From: an uncultured Clostridia bacterium
GTDB lineage: Bacteria; Bacillota; Clostridia; Oscillospirales; Acutalibacteraceae
Direction: 5' to 3'
DNA length: 13,836 nucleotides
NCBI GenBank assembly: GCA_947171615.1
Contig: CAMVYG010000044.1
Location: forward strand, 1-13,836
In this document: piece by piece, positions 1-5,959 of the stretch
How the letters are laid out: the number at the start of each line of letters is the position of its first letter
Numbering within the stretch: position 1 is the first letter of the stretch
Notes under the pieces: generated by a model
Seen by the model: only the letters and a program-made list of their open reading frames with translations
The model's database searches: none
What the model was told of the DNA's origin: nothing
Made by a program: the position numbers and the translations under genes

Positions 1-21
1 GTGTGAAAGAGCCTTTTTCAC
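1..21 (-). CDS. Start of an unidentified small gene of the accessory operon, cut by the window edge
   Basis: Only seven codons are visible, reading MKKALSH from a GTG start at 21-19. The start is chosen because a GGAGG ribosome-binding site (31-27, minus strand) sits 5 nt upstream; the neighbouring GTG at 23-21 is followed at once by TGA. It lies 36 nt downstream of the Cys-rich ORF ending at 58 and would share its transcript. From memory, small proteins beginning in this way and continuing with a YERET-like motif occur in clostridial integrative elements, but that part is outside the window, so no function is assigned. The start codon falls inside a perfect hairpin (1-23). Confidence 0.45.
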
Positions 22-23
22 AC
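1..23. repeat. Perfect inverted repeat overlapping a start codon
   Basis: GTGTGAAA (1-8) is the exact reverse complement of TTTCACAC (16-23), with a 7-nt loop. No T-run follows on either strand within the window, so a terminator is not supported. On the minus-strand transcript the 5' arm contains the putative GTG start of the edge gene, so the stem could hide that start, or the match may be accidental. Confidence 0.5.
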
Positions 24-57
24 TAGCCTCCGGAAAAATACCATCCGCTTTCTTCGC

Positions 58-314
58 TTATAGTCTTCTCTCTCGGCTTTCCGATACTATCCGCTTCCAA
101 TGAAATCGGATAGGTTGAAGCTGAGGCTTGTATTTCTCACAGGAAGCAGTGTACTGCGTCAGGCTTTTCCATAAATTCCGGCGAAGGCAATGCCCGCAGT
201 CACAGGGAATATAGCAGCTTTTCCGGTTTTCCGCACAAGAATATGATGACGGATAAAATGAGCACAGGAACCACAGCAAGGTTCCGAAAGAAATGTTGTT
301 TCTTCCTTCTTCAT
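58..314 (-). pseudogene. Frameshifted small Cys-rich (zinc-ribbon-like) accessory protein gene
   Basis: The gene begins at ATG 314-312 behind a strong GGGGAGGAG site. The first frame gives an MKKEE start, then CCGSCAHF and HHIL, and runs to a stop at 159. After about residue 30 the matching second half (YIPCDCGHC, then CEKYKP) lies in the next frame, which stops at 58-60. Joined, they make one protein of about 85 aa with a CxxC...CxCGHC...C pattern that suggests a zinc ribbon. I recall this arrangement from small proteins of clostridial mobile elements. Joining needs a -1 shift near 219-240, where two runs of four A (minus strand) lie; loss of one base from such a run explains it. No good slippery heptamer is seen, so decay or sequencing error is likelier than programmed frameshifting. 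The function of the family is unknown to me. Confidence 0.6.
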
Positions 315-440
315 AAGCTCCTCCCCAAAACACAAAGCAAAATTTTCCTTTCCAGCTTTCCCAGCCGAAAGAATACCGAATAATCCATAAGCCGCATTGA
401 CAACCCGGATCAAAAAACTTAAAATGAGTACAGGAATCCT

Positions 441-458
441 CCCCGCCTTGCGGCGGGG
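441..458. repeat. Perfect GC-rich hairpin in the accessory transcript leader
   Basis: CCCCGCC (441-447) pairs with GGCGGGG (452-458) around a 4-nt loop. It lies in the 5' leader of the minus-strand transcript starting near 547, about 125 nt upstream of the Cys-rich start codon. On the minus strand the right arm runs directly into GGGGAGGA, an SD-like sequence with no suitable start codon behind it in an intact frame. No U-run follows, so it is not a standard terminator. Confidence 0.55.
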
Positions 459-472
459 ACTCTCTGGCAGTG

Positions 473-504
473 ACCGTTTCAAAAGCTCTGGGGTTTTGAA
501 CGGT
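473..504. repeat. Imperfect hairpin in the accessory transcript leader
   Basis: ACCGTTTCAAAA (473-484) and TTTTGAACGGT (494-504) are inverted with one bulged T and a 9-nt loop. Together with the 441-458 hairpin it makes the 314-547 leader of the minus-strand transcript unusually structured. No intact gene is visible in this leader: ATG at about 528 opens only four codons before TAG. Confidence 0.5.
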
Positions 505-528
505 TGCCGTTTTTCTATTGTGTCGTCA

Positions 529-558
529 TTGGACTTTCTTTCAATTTACTCACATTAT
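529..558 (+). promoter_or_regulatory. Weak candidate promoter of the repressor gene
   Basis: TTGGAC (529-534) and CATTAT (553-558) are separated by 18 bp and point toward the HTH gene. Both hexamers are poor matches. Its -10 would abut operator copy 1 (560-575), which would permit autorepression. This is a guess from position more than from sequence quality. Confidence 0.25.
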
Positions 559-582
559 ACTTCCTAAATAAGAAGTAGTCAA
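554..582 (-). promoter_or_regulatory. Strong sigma-A-type promoter of the accessory minus-strand operon
   Basis: On the minus strand TTGACT (582-577) is followed after exactly 17 bp by a perfect TATAAT (559-554). Transcription would start near 547 and run through the structured leader into the Cys-rich ORF and the edge gene. The 17-bp spacer contains the whole of operator copy 1, so a protein bound there would block RNA polymerase. Confidence 0.8.
560..575. promoter_or_regulatory. Putative operator, copy 1 (inside promoter spacer)
   Basis: The 16-bp element CTTCCT-AAAT-AAGAAG is palindromic except for one base. It matches copy 2 (591-606) in both half-sites bar that base. It sits precisely between the -35 and -10 of the divergent minus-strand promoter, the usual place for a Cro/CI-type repressor site. 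Binding by the adjacent HTH protein is inferred. Confidence 0.65.
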
Positions 583-590
583 TAGATATG

Positions 591-606
591 CTTCCTTTTT
601 AGGAAG
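591..606. promoter_or_regulatory. Putative operator, copy 2 (perfect palindrome)
   Basis: CTTCCT-TTTT-AGGAAG is a perfect 6+4+6 palindrome whose centre is 31 bp (about three helical turns) from that of copy 1. It lies just upstream of the minus-strand -35 and just before the ribosome-binding site of the HTH gene, so one repressor could control both directions. Confidence 0.65.
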
Positions 607-623
607 TTCGGAGGATTGCACAA

Positions 624-839
624 ATGTTCAAAAATATATTTGTGAAAATTTTAGAATCAAAAGGTATTTCTGCATACAAACTTTCGAAAGATACCGGCAT
701 TACACAAGGTATGATCAGTTATTGGAAAAAAGGAGAGCGCATGCCCTCTGCTGAAAACTTAGTCACTCTTGCCGATTACTTTAGCTGCTCAGTAGACTAT
801 CTGCTGGGCAGAACGGACAACCCCGAGATAAACCGGTAA
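624..839 (+). CDS. Small Cro/CI (XRE-family) HTH transcriptional repressor
   Basis: The 71-aa protein is almost entirely one HTH_3 DNA-binding domain (about residues 6-61). The recognition region is around SKDTGITQGMISYWKKGER, and the ending DYLLGRTDNP is typical of single-domain repressors in clostridial prophages and integrative elements. There is no dimerisation or peptidase domain, so it should act as a simple dimeric DNA binder. A GGAGG site at 610-614, 9 nt before the ATG, supports this start. It is divergent from the accessory minus-strand promoter and flanked by two matching palindromes, which makes those its likely operators. It is more AT-rich than the ribosomal and polymerase genes, consistent with acquisition. 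It ends in its own terminator. The fold is certain; the target is inferred. Confidence 0.9.
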   Translation: MFKNIFVKILESKGISAYKLSKDTGITQGMISYWKKGERMPSAENLVTLADYFSCSVDYLLGRTDNPEINR

Positions 840-876
840 AGGGAAGGTATCAGAAATTGATACCTTCCCTTCTTTT
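839..876 (+). terminator. Intrinsic terminator of the repressor gene
   Basis: GGGAAGGTATCA (841-852) pairs perfectly with TGATACCTTCCC (858-869) around a 5-nt loop. Two further A-T pairs extend it outward, and a T-rich tract (870-876) follows. It begins within the stop codon of the HTH gene. Confidence 0.9.
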
Positions 877-1065
877 ACAAAGAAGAAATTCGGAGGGCAG
901 CTCCCGCTGTTACGGCTTTACTGTGACTGGGGGTTGCTCCCTCTGAAAGAGGGCGTATGCGCACTATTTGTTTCTCCTTACGCCTTATCGTGGCGCTGCC
1001 TCTGTCTCCGGCAGCTAATATCCAAACTCTAAGCTCCAGTACGTTAAATCCCCTTTTCGGTATAC
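877..1065. other. Structured GC-rich intergenic stretch, possible degenerate intergenic repeat
   Basis: No convincing gene is present. Short hairpins include CCCTCT/AGAGGG (939-944 with 948-953), CGCC/GGCG (981-984 with 992-995) and GCTGCC/GGCAGC (995-1000 with 1010-1015). The minus-strand order of AGAGGGAGC, then CCCCCAGTCAC, then ACAGCGGGAGC resembles, from memory, a widespread intergenic repeat of Oscillospirales. The family assignment is a recollection and not proven here. Confidence 0.35.
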
Positions 1066-1117
1066 AAAAAGAAGCACTGTAAAAGCCATCTTCCGGCTTA
1101 TACAGTGCTTCTTTTTC
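1066..1117. terminator. Long bidirectional intrinsic terminator
   Basis: AAAAAGAAGCACTGTA (1066-1081) is the exact complement of TACAGTGCTTCTTTTT (1101-1116). An inner AAGCC/GGCTT stem (1083-1087 with 1095-1099) extends the fold. Both strands end the stem in a run of five T. It terminates the HD-domain gene on the minus strand and stops any plus-strand read-through from the accessory side. Confidence 0.9.
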
Positions 1118-1140
1118 TCGTCGAAATTGAAAAAGCTGCT

Positions 1141-1779
1141 TTACAGGCTTTGCACAGCAGGCCCTATGTAATTTCCTTTGCCTTCCTCCTGGAGCCGTTG
1201 GATCACAGACCACTCATAGGTTATTTTTTCATCAAAAATCTCCCTGGAAAACGGAAAATTGAGAAGCTTCCGGTTTTTCACGACCATTGGCTTCCATTCC
1301 GCTTCATAAAATTCGGGAAGCTCCTCCAGCATCCCCTTCTGCCCCACATAAGCATAATAAGTAAAGCTCAGCCACACGCCCTGGATCCCAAAATGATCCA
1401 GCAGATCCGCATCCTGAAGAAGCTTTGCCCAGGGGGAAGGAAGCTCGTCCATCCCCCGTTTATCATGAATTTCAATCAGCTCACAAACGGCCTCCAATTC
1501 CTTTTCAGACAGTTCCCCGCAAAGCAGTTCCCGGGCCAGGATACTGCCGGAATGCGGGTGAGGCTCTATCCCCTTTCCGAGATCGTGAAACAGTCCGGCA
1601 CAGAAAAGAACATCATCGTGAGAGGCCTCTTCCGGAAAGAGCTTTTCACGAAGGCGCAATACGCCCTTTGCCACGCGCTGTCCGTGAAAATACACATGGC
1701 CGATCTCTCGCTCCACATGGGATTTCCTATGCCCCATATACTGTTTTGCCAAACTATCCAACCGCTCAAGATCCATCAT
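1141..1779 (-). CDS. HD-domain metal-dependent phosphohydrolase, function unknown
   Basis: The 212-aa protein shows an HD-superfamily metal site: His32 (FHGQRV), His65-Asp66 (FHDLGK), His74 and His76, His105 (EIHD) and Asp123 (LQDADLLDHF). Such enzymes hydrolyse phosphate esters, often of nucleotides; the substrate cannot be told from sequence. There is no signal peptide or membrane segment, so it is probably cytosolic. I start at ATG 1779 (or the adjacent ATG 1776) because AGGAGAGG lies just upstream. A longer frame opening at GTG 1830 would place its start in the loop of the tuf terminator and is unlikely. No promoter is obvious in the 25 nt after that terminator, so expression may rely on read-through from tuf or an unseen promoter inside tuf. 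The gene ends at a strong bidirectional terminator. Confidence 0.8.
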   Translation of the reverse strand: MMDLERLDSLAKQYMGHRKSHVEREIGHVYFHGQRVAKGVLRLREKLFPEEASHDDVLFCAGLFHDLGKGIEPHPHSGSILARELLCGELSEKELEAVCELIEIHDKRGMDELPSPWAKLLQDADLLDHFGIQGVWLSFTYYAYVGQKGMLEELPEFYEAEWKPMVVKNRKLLNFPFSREIFDEKITYEWSVIQRLQEEGKGNYIGPAVQSL

Positions 1780-1804
1780 AACCTCTCCTCTCACAGTTTC
1801 AAAC

Positions 1805-1841
1805 GAAAAAACAAAGCACTCAGTAACCACTGAGTGCTTTG
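1805..1841 (-). terminator. Intrinsic terminator of tuf / str operon
   Basis: CAAAGCACTCAGT (1812-1824) pairs perfectly with ACTGAGTGCTTTG (1829-1841), a 13-bp stem with a 4-nt loop. On the minus strand a run of T follows (complement of A's 1805-1811). It begins 16 nt after the tuf stop codon. Confidence 0.93.
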
Positions 1842-1856
1842 CGAATAAATCAGAAC

Positions 1857-3059
1857 TTAGCCATTGATGGCGGTAACAACACCGGAGCCAACAGTACGGC
1901 CGCCCTCACGAATAGCGAAACGGAGGCCTTCCTCGATGGCGATGGGGGTGATCAGCTCAACGTCCATAACCACGTTATCGCCAGGCATGCACATCTCAGT
2001 GCCCTCGGGCAGAGAGATCACACCGGTAACGTCGGTGGTACGGAAGAAGAACTGAGGACGGTAGTTGTTGAAGAAGGGGGTATGACGGCCGCCTTCATCC
2101 TTGGTCAGAACATAAACCTGGCCCTTGAACTTGGTGTGGGGATTGATGGAGCCGGGCTTGCACAGAACCTGGCCGCGCTCGATATCGGTTCTCTGAATAC
2201 CGCGGAGCAGAACACCGATGTTATCACCGGCCTCAGCGAAATCCAGAAGCTTACGGAACATTTCGATACCGGTAACAACGGACTTCTTGGTCTCGTCAGC
2301 CAGACCAACGATCTCAACTTCCTCAGACATATTCAGAACGCCGCGCTCCACACGACCGGTAGCAACAGTACCACGGCCGGTAATGGTGAACACGTCCTCA
2401 ACAGGCATCAGGAAGGGCAGGTCAGACTTACGCTCGGGAGTGGGGATGAAGGAATCCACAGCGTTCATGAGCTCCAGAATGGGAGCATAAGCAGCATCGC
2501 TGGGATCGGTGGAAGCGCACTCCAGAGCCTGCAGAGCAGAACCCTTGATAATGGGAGTGTCGTCACCGGGGAACTCATACTCGTTCAGCAGGTCACGGAT
2601 CTCCATCTCAACCAGCTCCAGGAGCTCGGGATCGTCAACCTGATCGCACTTGTTCATGAATACTACGATGGCGGGCACGCCTACCTGACGAGCCAGCAGG
2701 ATGTGCTCACGGGTCTGAGGCATGGGGCCGTCAGCAGCGGAAACTACCAGAATACCGCCGTCCATCTGCGCAGCGCCGGTGATCATGTTCTTAACATAGT
2801 CAGCGTGGCCGGGGCAGTCAACGTGAGCATAGTGACGGGCGTCGGTCTGATACTCCACGTGGGAAGTGTTGATGGTGATGCCGCGCTCGCGCTCTTCAGG
2901 AGCCTTATCGATGTTGGCGTAGTCCATGAAGTCAGCGTCGCCCTTCATAGCCAGAACCTTGGTGATAGCGGCGGTCAGAGTGGTCTTACCATGGTCAACG
3001 TGACCAATGGTACCAATGTTAACGTGCGGTTTGCTTCTTTCAAATTTTTCCTTTGCCAT
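1857..3059 (-). CDS. tuf: Translation elongation factor Tu
   Basis: The 400-aa protein is full length for EF-Tu, the GTPase that delivers aminoacyl-tRNA to the ribosomal A site. The G domain shows GHVDHGKT (19-26), the switch I RGIT motif (about 59-62), DCPGH (81-85, with the catalytic His85) and NKCD (136-139). The two beta-barrel domains follow and appear intact. A GGAGG site (3073-3069) 9 nt upstream supports the ATG. The gene follows fusA in the standard str order but has its own promoter in the 145-nt gap, fitting the need for EF-Tu in large excess over EF-G. It ends at a strong terminator. Whether a second tuf exists elsewhere in the genome cannot be seen. Confidence 0.99.
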   Translation of the reverse strand: MAKEKFERSKPHVNIGTIGHVDHGKTTLTAAITKVLAMKGDADFMDYANIDKAPEERERGITINTSHVEYQTDARHYAHVDCPGHADYVKNMITGAAQMDGGILVVSAADGPMPQTREHILLARQVGVPAIVVFMNKCDQVDDPELLELVEMEIRDLLNEYEFPGDDTPIIKGSALQALECASTDPSDAAYAPILELMNAVDSFIPTPERKSDLPFLMPVEDVFTITGRGTVATGRVERGVLNMSEEVEIVGLADETKKSVVTGIEMFRKLLDFAEAGDNIGVLLRGIQRTDIERGQVLCKPGSINPHTKFKGQVYVLTKDEGGRHTPFFNNYRPQFFFRTTDVTGVISLPEGTEMCMPGDNVVMDVELITPIAIEEGLRFAIREGGRTVGSGVVTAING

Positions 3060-3161
3060 TGGAAATTTCCTCCTTTTATTTTTGAGCGCGCCGTACAGGA
3101 AAGTCTTCCGTTTTTACGGAGCTGCTCTTTAGGAAATAATTGTCTAGCCTGCTTATGCTTC

Positions 3162-3190
3162 ATTTTACCAACAAAGCACTGAAAAATCAA
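3162..3190 (-). promoter_or_regulatory. Promoter of tuf (extended -10)
   Basis: TTGATT (3190-3185) and TAAAAT (3167-3162) are separated by 17 bp, with TGG before the -10 giving the extended TGn motif. The -35 starts 14 nt after the fusA stop codon. Transcription would start near 3155, leaving a leader of about 95 nt that contains a small stem (TCCGT/ACGGA, 3107-3111 with 3116-3120). Confidence 0.75.
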
Positions 3191-3204
3191 GAGATATTTA
3201 CAGC

Positions 3205-5301
3205 TTATTCAGACTTTTTCCCGCGCTCGGAGATAATTTTCTCCGAAATCGCCTTGGGAACCTCAGAATAATGGGCGGGTTCCATGGTATACTGGCCTCT
3301 GCCCTGGGTCTTAGAACGCATATCGGTAGCGTATCCAAACATCTCGGAAAGCGGAACCTCTGCGTTTACCTGCTGGGCGCCGGGAATGGCGTCCATGCCC
3401 AGGATCATGCCGCGGCGGGAGTTCAAGTCGCCGATGACGTCACCCATATACTCCTCGGGAGTAATTACAGTGACCTTCATGATAGGCTCCATCAAAACGG
3501 GATCGGCCTTGCGCATGGCCTCCTTGAAGGCCATAGAACCGGCGATCTTAAACGCCATTTCAGAGGAGTCTACTTCGTGATAGGAGCCGTCGTACAGTGT
3601 GACCTTGACGTCCACAACGTTATATCCGGCCAGTACACCGGCCAGCATAGCGCCCTGAACACCCTGATCGACCGCGGGAATATATTCCTTCGGAACGGAA
3701 CCGCCTACCACGGCGTTGACAAACTCGTAACCCTTTTCGGGGTTGGGCTCGATCTTGATCTTAACATGACCGTACTGGCCCTTACCACCGGACTGACGGG
3801 CATACTTGGTATCCACATCTGCCAGCTTCCGAATGGTTTCCTTGTAGGCAACCTGGGGCTTACCCACGTTGGCTTCTACCTTAAACTCACGGAGCAGACG
3901 GTCAACGATGATCTCCAGATGCAACTCGCCCATACCGGCGATAATGGTCTGCCCTGTTTCCTCATCGGTGTATGCCTTAAAGGTGGGATCTTCTTCTGCC
4001 AGCTTGGACAGAGCAATACCCATCTTCTCCTGGCCGGCCTTGGTCTTGGGCTCGATAGCTACACGGATTACAGGCTCCGGGAATTCCATGGATTCCAGGA
4101 TAACCGGATGCTTCTCATCGCACAGGGTATCGCCTGTGGTGGTGTTCTTCAGACCAACAGCAGCAGCAATGTCGCCGGCATACACATGGTCGATATCCTT
4201 CCGGTCATTGGCGTGCATCTGCAAAATACGGCCCAGACGCTCGTTGTTATCCTTCACAGAGTTGTACACTGTGGAGCCGGCCGCTACATGGCCGGAATAG
4301 ACACGGAAGAAGCACAGCTTACCCACAAAGGGGTCGGTGGCGATCTTAAACGCCAAAGCCGCGAAGGGCTCTTCATCGGAAGAATTACGAACTACTTCCT
4401 CCTCGGTATCAGGGTTCACGCCCTTAATGGCCGGAACATCCACGGGAGAGGGCATATAGTCCACAATAGCGTCCAGAAGCTTCTGTACACCCTTGTTCTT
4501 ATAGGAAGTACCGCAGGTCACGGGCACCATGTGGTTGGCGATGGTGGACTTGCGAATGCAGTCCTTGATCTCCTCAATGGTCAGTTCCTCACCGGAGAGG
4601 TACTTGTCCATCAGATTATCGTCCAGCTCGGCAATATGCTCGATCATTTCGGTATGATACTGCTCTGCCTTTTCCTTCAGATCCTCCGGGATCTCCTCAC
4701 AGCGGATATCCTTGCCCAGATCGTCATAATAGACATAGGCCTTCATTTCCACCAGGTCAACGATGCCCTTGAAGGTATCCTCGCTGCCGATGGGAAGCTG
4801 GATCGGAACCGCGTTACACTTCAGGCGATCCTTCATCATCTGAACCACGCGATAAAAATCGGCGCCCATGATATCCATCTTATTGACATAGGCCATGCGG
4901 GGAACCTTGTATTCGTCCGCCTGGCGCCATACCGTTTCAGACTGGGGCTCTACGCCGCCCTTGGCGCAGAAAACAGTGACGGAGCCGTCCAGCACGCGCA
5001 GAGAACGCTGCACTTCCACAGTAAAGTCCACGTGACCGGGAGTATCAATGATGTTGATACGGTTCTGGCGGCCCTGATGGTCCGGCCAGAAGCAGGTGGT
5101 GGCCGCGGAAGTAATGGTGATGCCGCGCTCCTGTTCCTGTGCCATCCAGTCCATGGTGGCAGCGCCTTCATGGGTCTCGCCGATCTTATAGTTGACGCCG
5201 GTATAGAACAGAATACGCTCCGTAGTGGTGGTCTTACCGGCGTCAATGTGAGCCATGATGCCGATATTTCTGGTTTGTTCCAGTGCTACCTGTCTTGCCA
5301 T
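3205..5301 (-). CDS. fusA: Translation elongation factor G
   Basis: The 698-aa protein is full length for EF-G, the GTPase that drives tRNA-mRNA translocation and, with RRF, ribosome recycling. The G domain shows AHIDAGKT (17-24), RGIT (59-62), DTPGH (86-90) and NKMD (140-143). Domains II to V follow without gaps; GQYGHVKI lies in domain IV and RRG in the C-terminal region. The early TTERILFYTG sequence is that of canonical EF-G rather than a Tet(M)-type ribosomal protection protein. A GGAGG site (5317-5313) precedes the ATG by 11 nt. The 52-nt gap after rpsG holds no terminator or promoter that I can see, so it is co-transcribed with rpsL-rpsG. Confidence 0.99.
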   Translation of the reverse strand: MARQVALEQTRNIGIMAHIDAGKTTTTERILFYTGVNYKIGETHEGAATMDWMAQEQERGITITSAATTCFWPDHQGRQNRINIIDTPGHVDFTVEVQRSLRVLDGSVTVFCAKGGVEPQSETVWRQADEYKVPRMAYVNKMDIMGADFYRVVQMMKDRLKCNAVPIQLPIGSEDTFKGIVDLVEMKAYVYYDDLGKDIRCEEIPEDLKEKAEQYHTEMIEHIAELDDNLMDKYLSGEELTIEEIKDCIRKSTIANHMVPVTCGTSYKNKGVQKLLDAIVDYMPSPVDVPAIKGVNPDTEEEVVRNSSDEEPFAALAFKIATDPFVGKLCFFRVYSGHVAAGSTVYNSVKDNNERLGRILQMHANDRKDIDHVYAGDIAAAVGLKNTTTGDTLCDEKHPVILESMEFPEPVIRVAIEPKTKAGQEKMGIALSKLAEEDPTFKAYTDEETGQTIIAGMGELHLEIIVDRLLREFKVEANVGKPQVAYKETIRKLADVDTKYARQSGGKGQYGHVKIKIEPNPEKGYEFVNAVVGGSVPKEYIPAVDQGVQGAMLAGVLAGYNVVDVKVTLYDGSYHEVDSSEMAFKIAGSMAFKEAMRKADPVLMEPIMKVTVITPEEYMGDVIGDLNSRRGMILGMDAIPGAQQVNAEVPLSEMFGYATDMRSKTQGRGQYTMEPAHYSEVPKAISEKIISERGKKSE

Positions 5302-5353
5302 AATGGTGATTTCCTCCTTTCAGCGCACACATTGATTTGTGCCGCTTGTTCTT

Positions 5354-5824
5354 TTACCATCTGTAATGGGCGAAGGCACGGTTGGCCTCGGCCATCTTAT
5401 GGGTATCTTCCCGCTTCTTCACAGCGCCGCCTGCGCTGTTTACAGCGTCAAGGATCTCACCGGCAAGGCGCTCCTGCATGGTGCGCTCGGAACGCAGCCG
5501 CGCATAGGCGGTGAGCCAGCGCAGACCCAGGGTCTGCCTGCGCTCAGGCCGAACCTCCATGGGTACCTGATAAGTGGAGCCGCCTACACGGCGGGACTTA
5601 CACTCCAGGCTGGGCATAATGTTTTCCATAGCCTGCTCGAACACTTCCAGGGGCTCTTTTCCCGTCTTCTCCTGCACGATGCCGAACGCACCGTACACGA
5701 TCTTCTGGGCAACGCCCTTCTTGCCGTCCAGCATGATATTGTTTACCAGACGGGTAACAAGCTTGGAATTGTACATGGGATCGGGCAAAACATCGCGCTT
5801 TGCCACATTGCCTCTTCTTGGCAT
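5354..5824 (-). CDS. rpsG: Small ribosomal subunit protein S7 (uS7)
   Basis: With the MPRRG start the protein is 156 aa, the normal bacterial S7 length. S7 nucleates assembly of the 30S head on 16S rRNA and lies near the E site. Recognisable stretches are MPRRGNVAKR at the N-terminus, a central GGSTYQVP and C-terminal HKMAEANRAFAHYRW. A longer frame opening at 5854 is rejected because a GGAGG site (5836-5832) sits 7 nt before ATG 5824. It lies between rpsL and fusA. The 181-nt gap upstream is long for this operon and contains a stable stem, which recalls, without proving, the S7-regulated S12-S7 spacer of E. coli. Confidence 0.98.
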   Translation of the reverse strand: MPRRGNVAKRDVLPDPMYNSKLVTRLVNNIMLDGKKGVAQKIVYGAFGIVQEKTGKEPLEVFEQAMENIMPSLECKSRRVGGSTYQVPMEVRPERRQTLGLRWLTAYARLRSERTMQERLAGEILDAVNSAGGAVKKREDTHKMAEANRAFAHYRW

Positions 5825-5931
5825 ACTCTTCCCTCCTTCATAAAATGATATCATCGGTACTCGAAAGCAAATAACTCCCGTTTGACAAAATCGGCAACTA
5901 TCGGGATCCCATATAGGAATCTATACGATAC

Positions 5932-5959
5932 ACTGCCTTCCCCGAAAAGCCGGGGCAGT
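5932..5959 (-). promoter_or_regulatory. Hairpin in the rpsL-rpsG spacer
   Basis: ACTGCC (5932-5937) pairs with GGCAGT (5954-5959), with an inner CCG/CGG pairing. An alternative stem CCCCG/CGGGG (5940-5944 with 5951-5955) competes. No T-run follows on the minus strand, so it is not a terminator. A second short stem lies around 5908-5922. In E. coli the S12-S7 spacer is where S7 represses its operon; a similar role here is only a hypothesis. Confidence 0.4.

Noticed and set aside
219..240. Programmed -1 ribosomal frameshifting in the Cys-rich gene
   Set aside because: The codons around the A-runs do not form an X XXY YYZ heptamer in the required frame, and re-pairing in the P site would be poor. 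A simple one-base loss is the better explanation.
875..1213. A 112-codon minus-strand frame between the repressor and the HD-domain gene
   Set aside because: It crosses the strong bidirectional terminator and the end of the HD gene, has no convincing start, and covers structured non-coding sequence.
1777..1830. N-terminal extension of the HD-domain protein to GTG 1830
   Set aside because: The start would lie in the tuf terminator hairpin and has no ribosome-binding site, whereas ATG 1779/1776 does.
1105..1833. A plus-strand open frame of 242 codons opposite the HD-domain gene
   Set aside because: The minus strand carries the HD motifs, a good ribosome-binding site and terminators on both sides; the plus frame has none of these.
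1839..3182. A 447-codon open frame on the plus strand across tuf
   Set aside because: It is antisense to a complete EF-Tu gene, starts near the tuf terminator, and its composition mirrors the complement of tuf codons.
3271..5514. A 747-codon open frame on the plus strand across fusA and rpsG
   Set aside because: It is an antisense shadow of fusA and rpsG, kept open by their codon bias. It has no family motif and overlaps unmistakable genes.
5825..5854. Ten-residue N-terminal extension of S7
   Set aside because: The GGAGG site lies inside this extension, 7 nt before the MPRRG start, and S7 normally begins there with 156 residues.
5882..5910. A plus-strand TTGACA near 5883 as an antisense promoter in the rpsL-rpsG spacer
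   Set aside because: No acceptable -10 lies 16-18 bp downstream.
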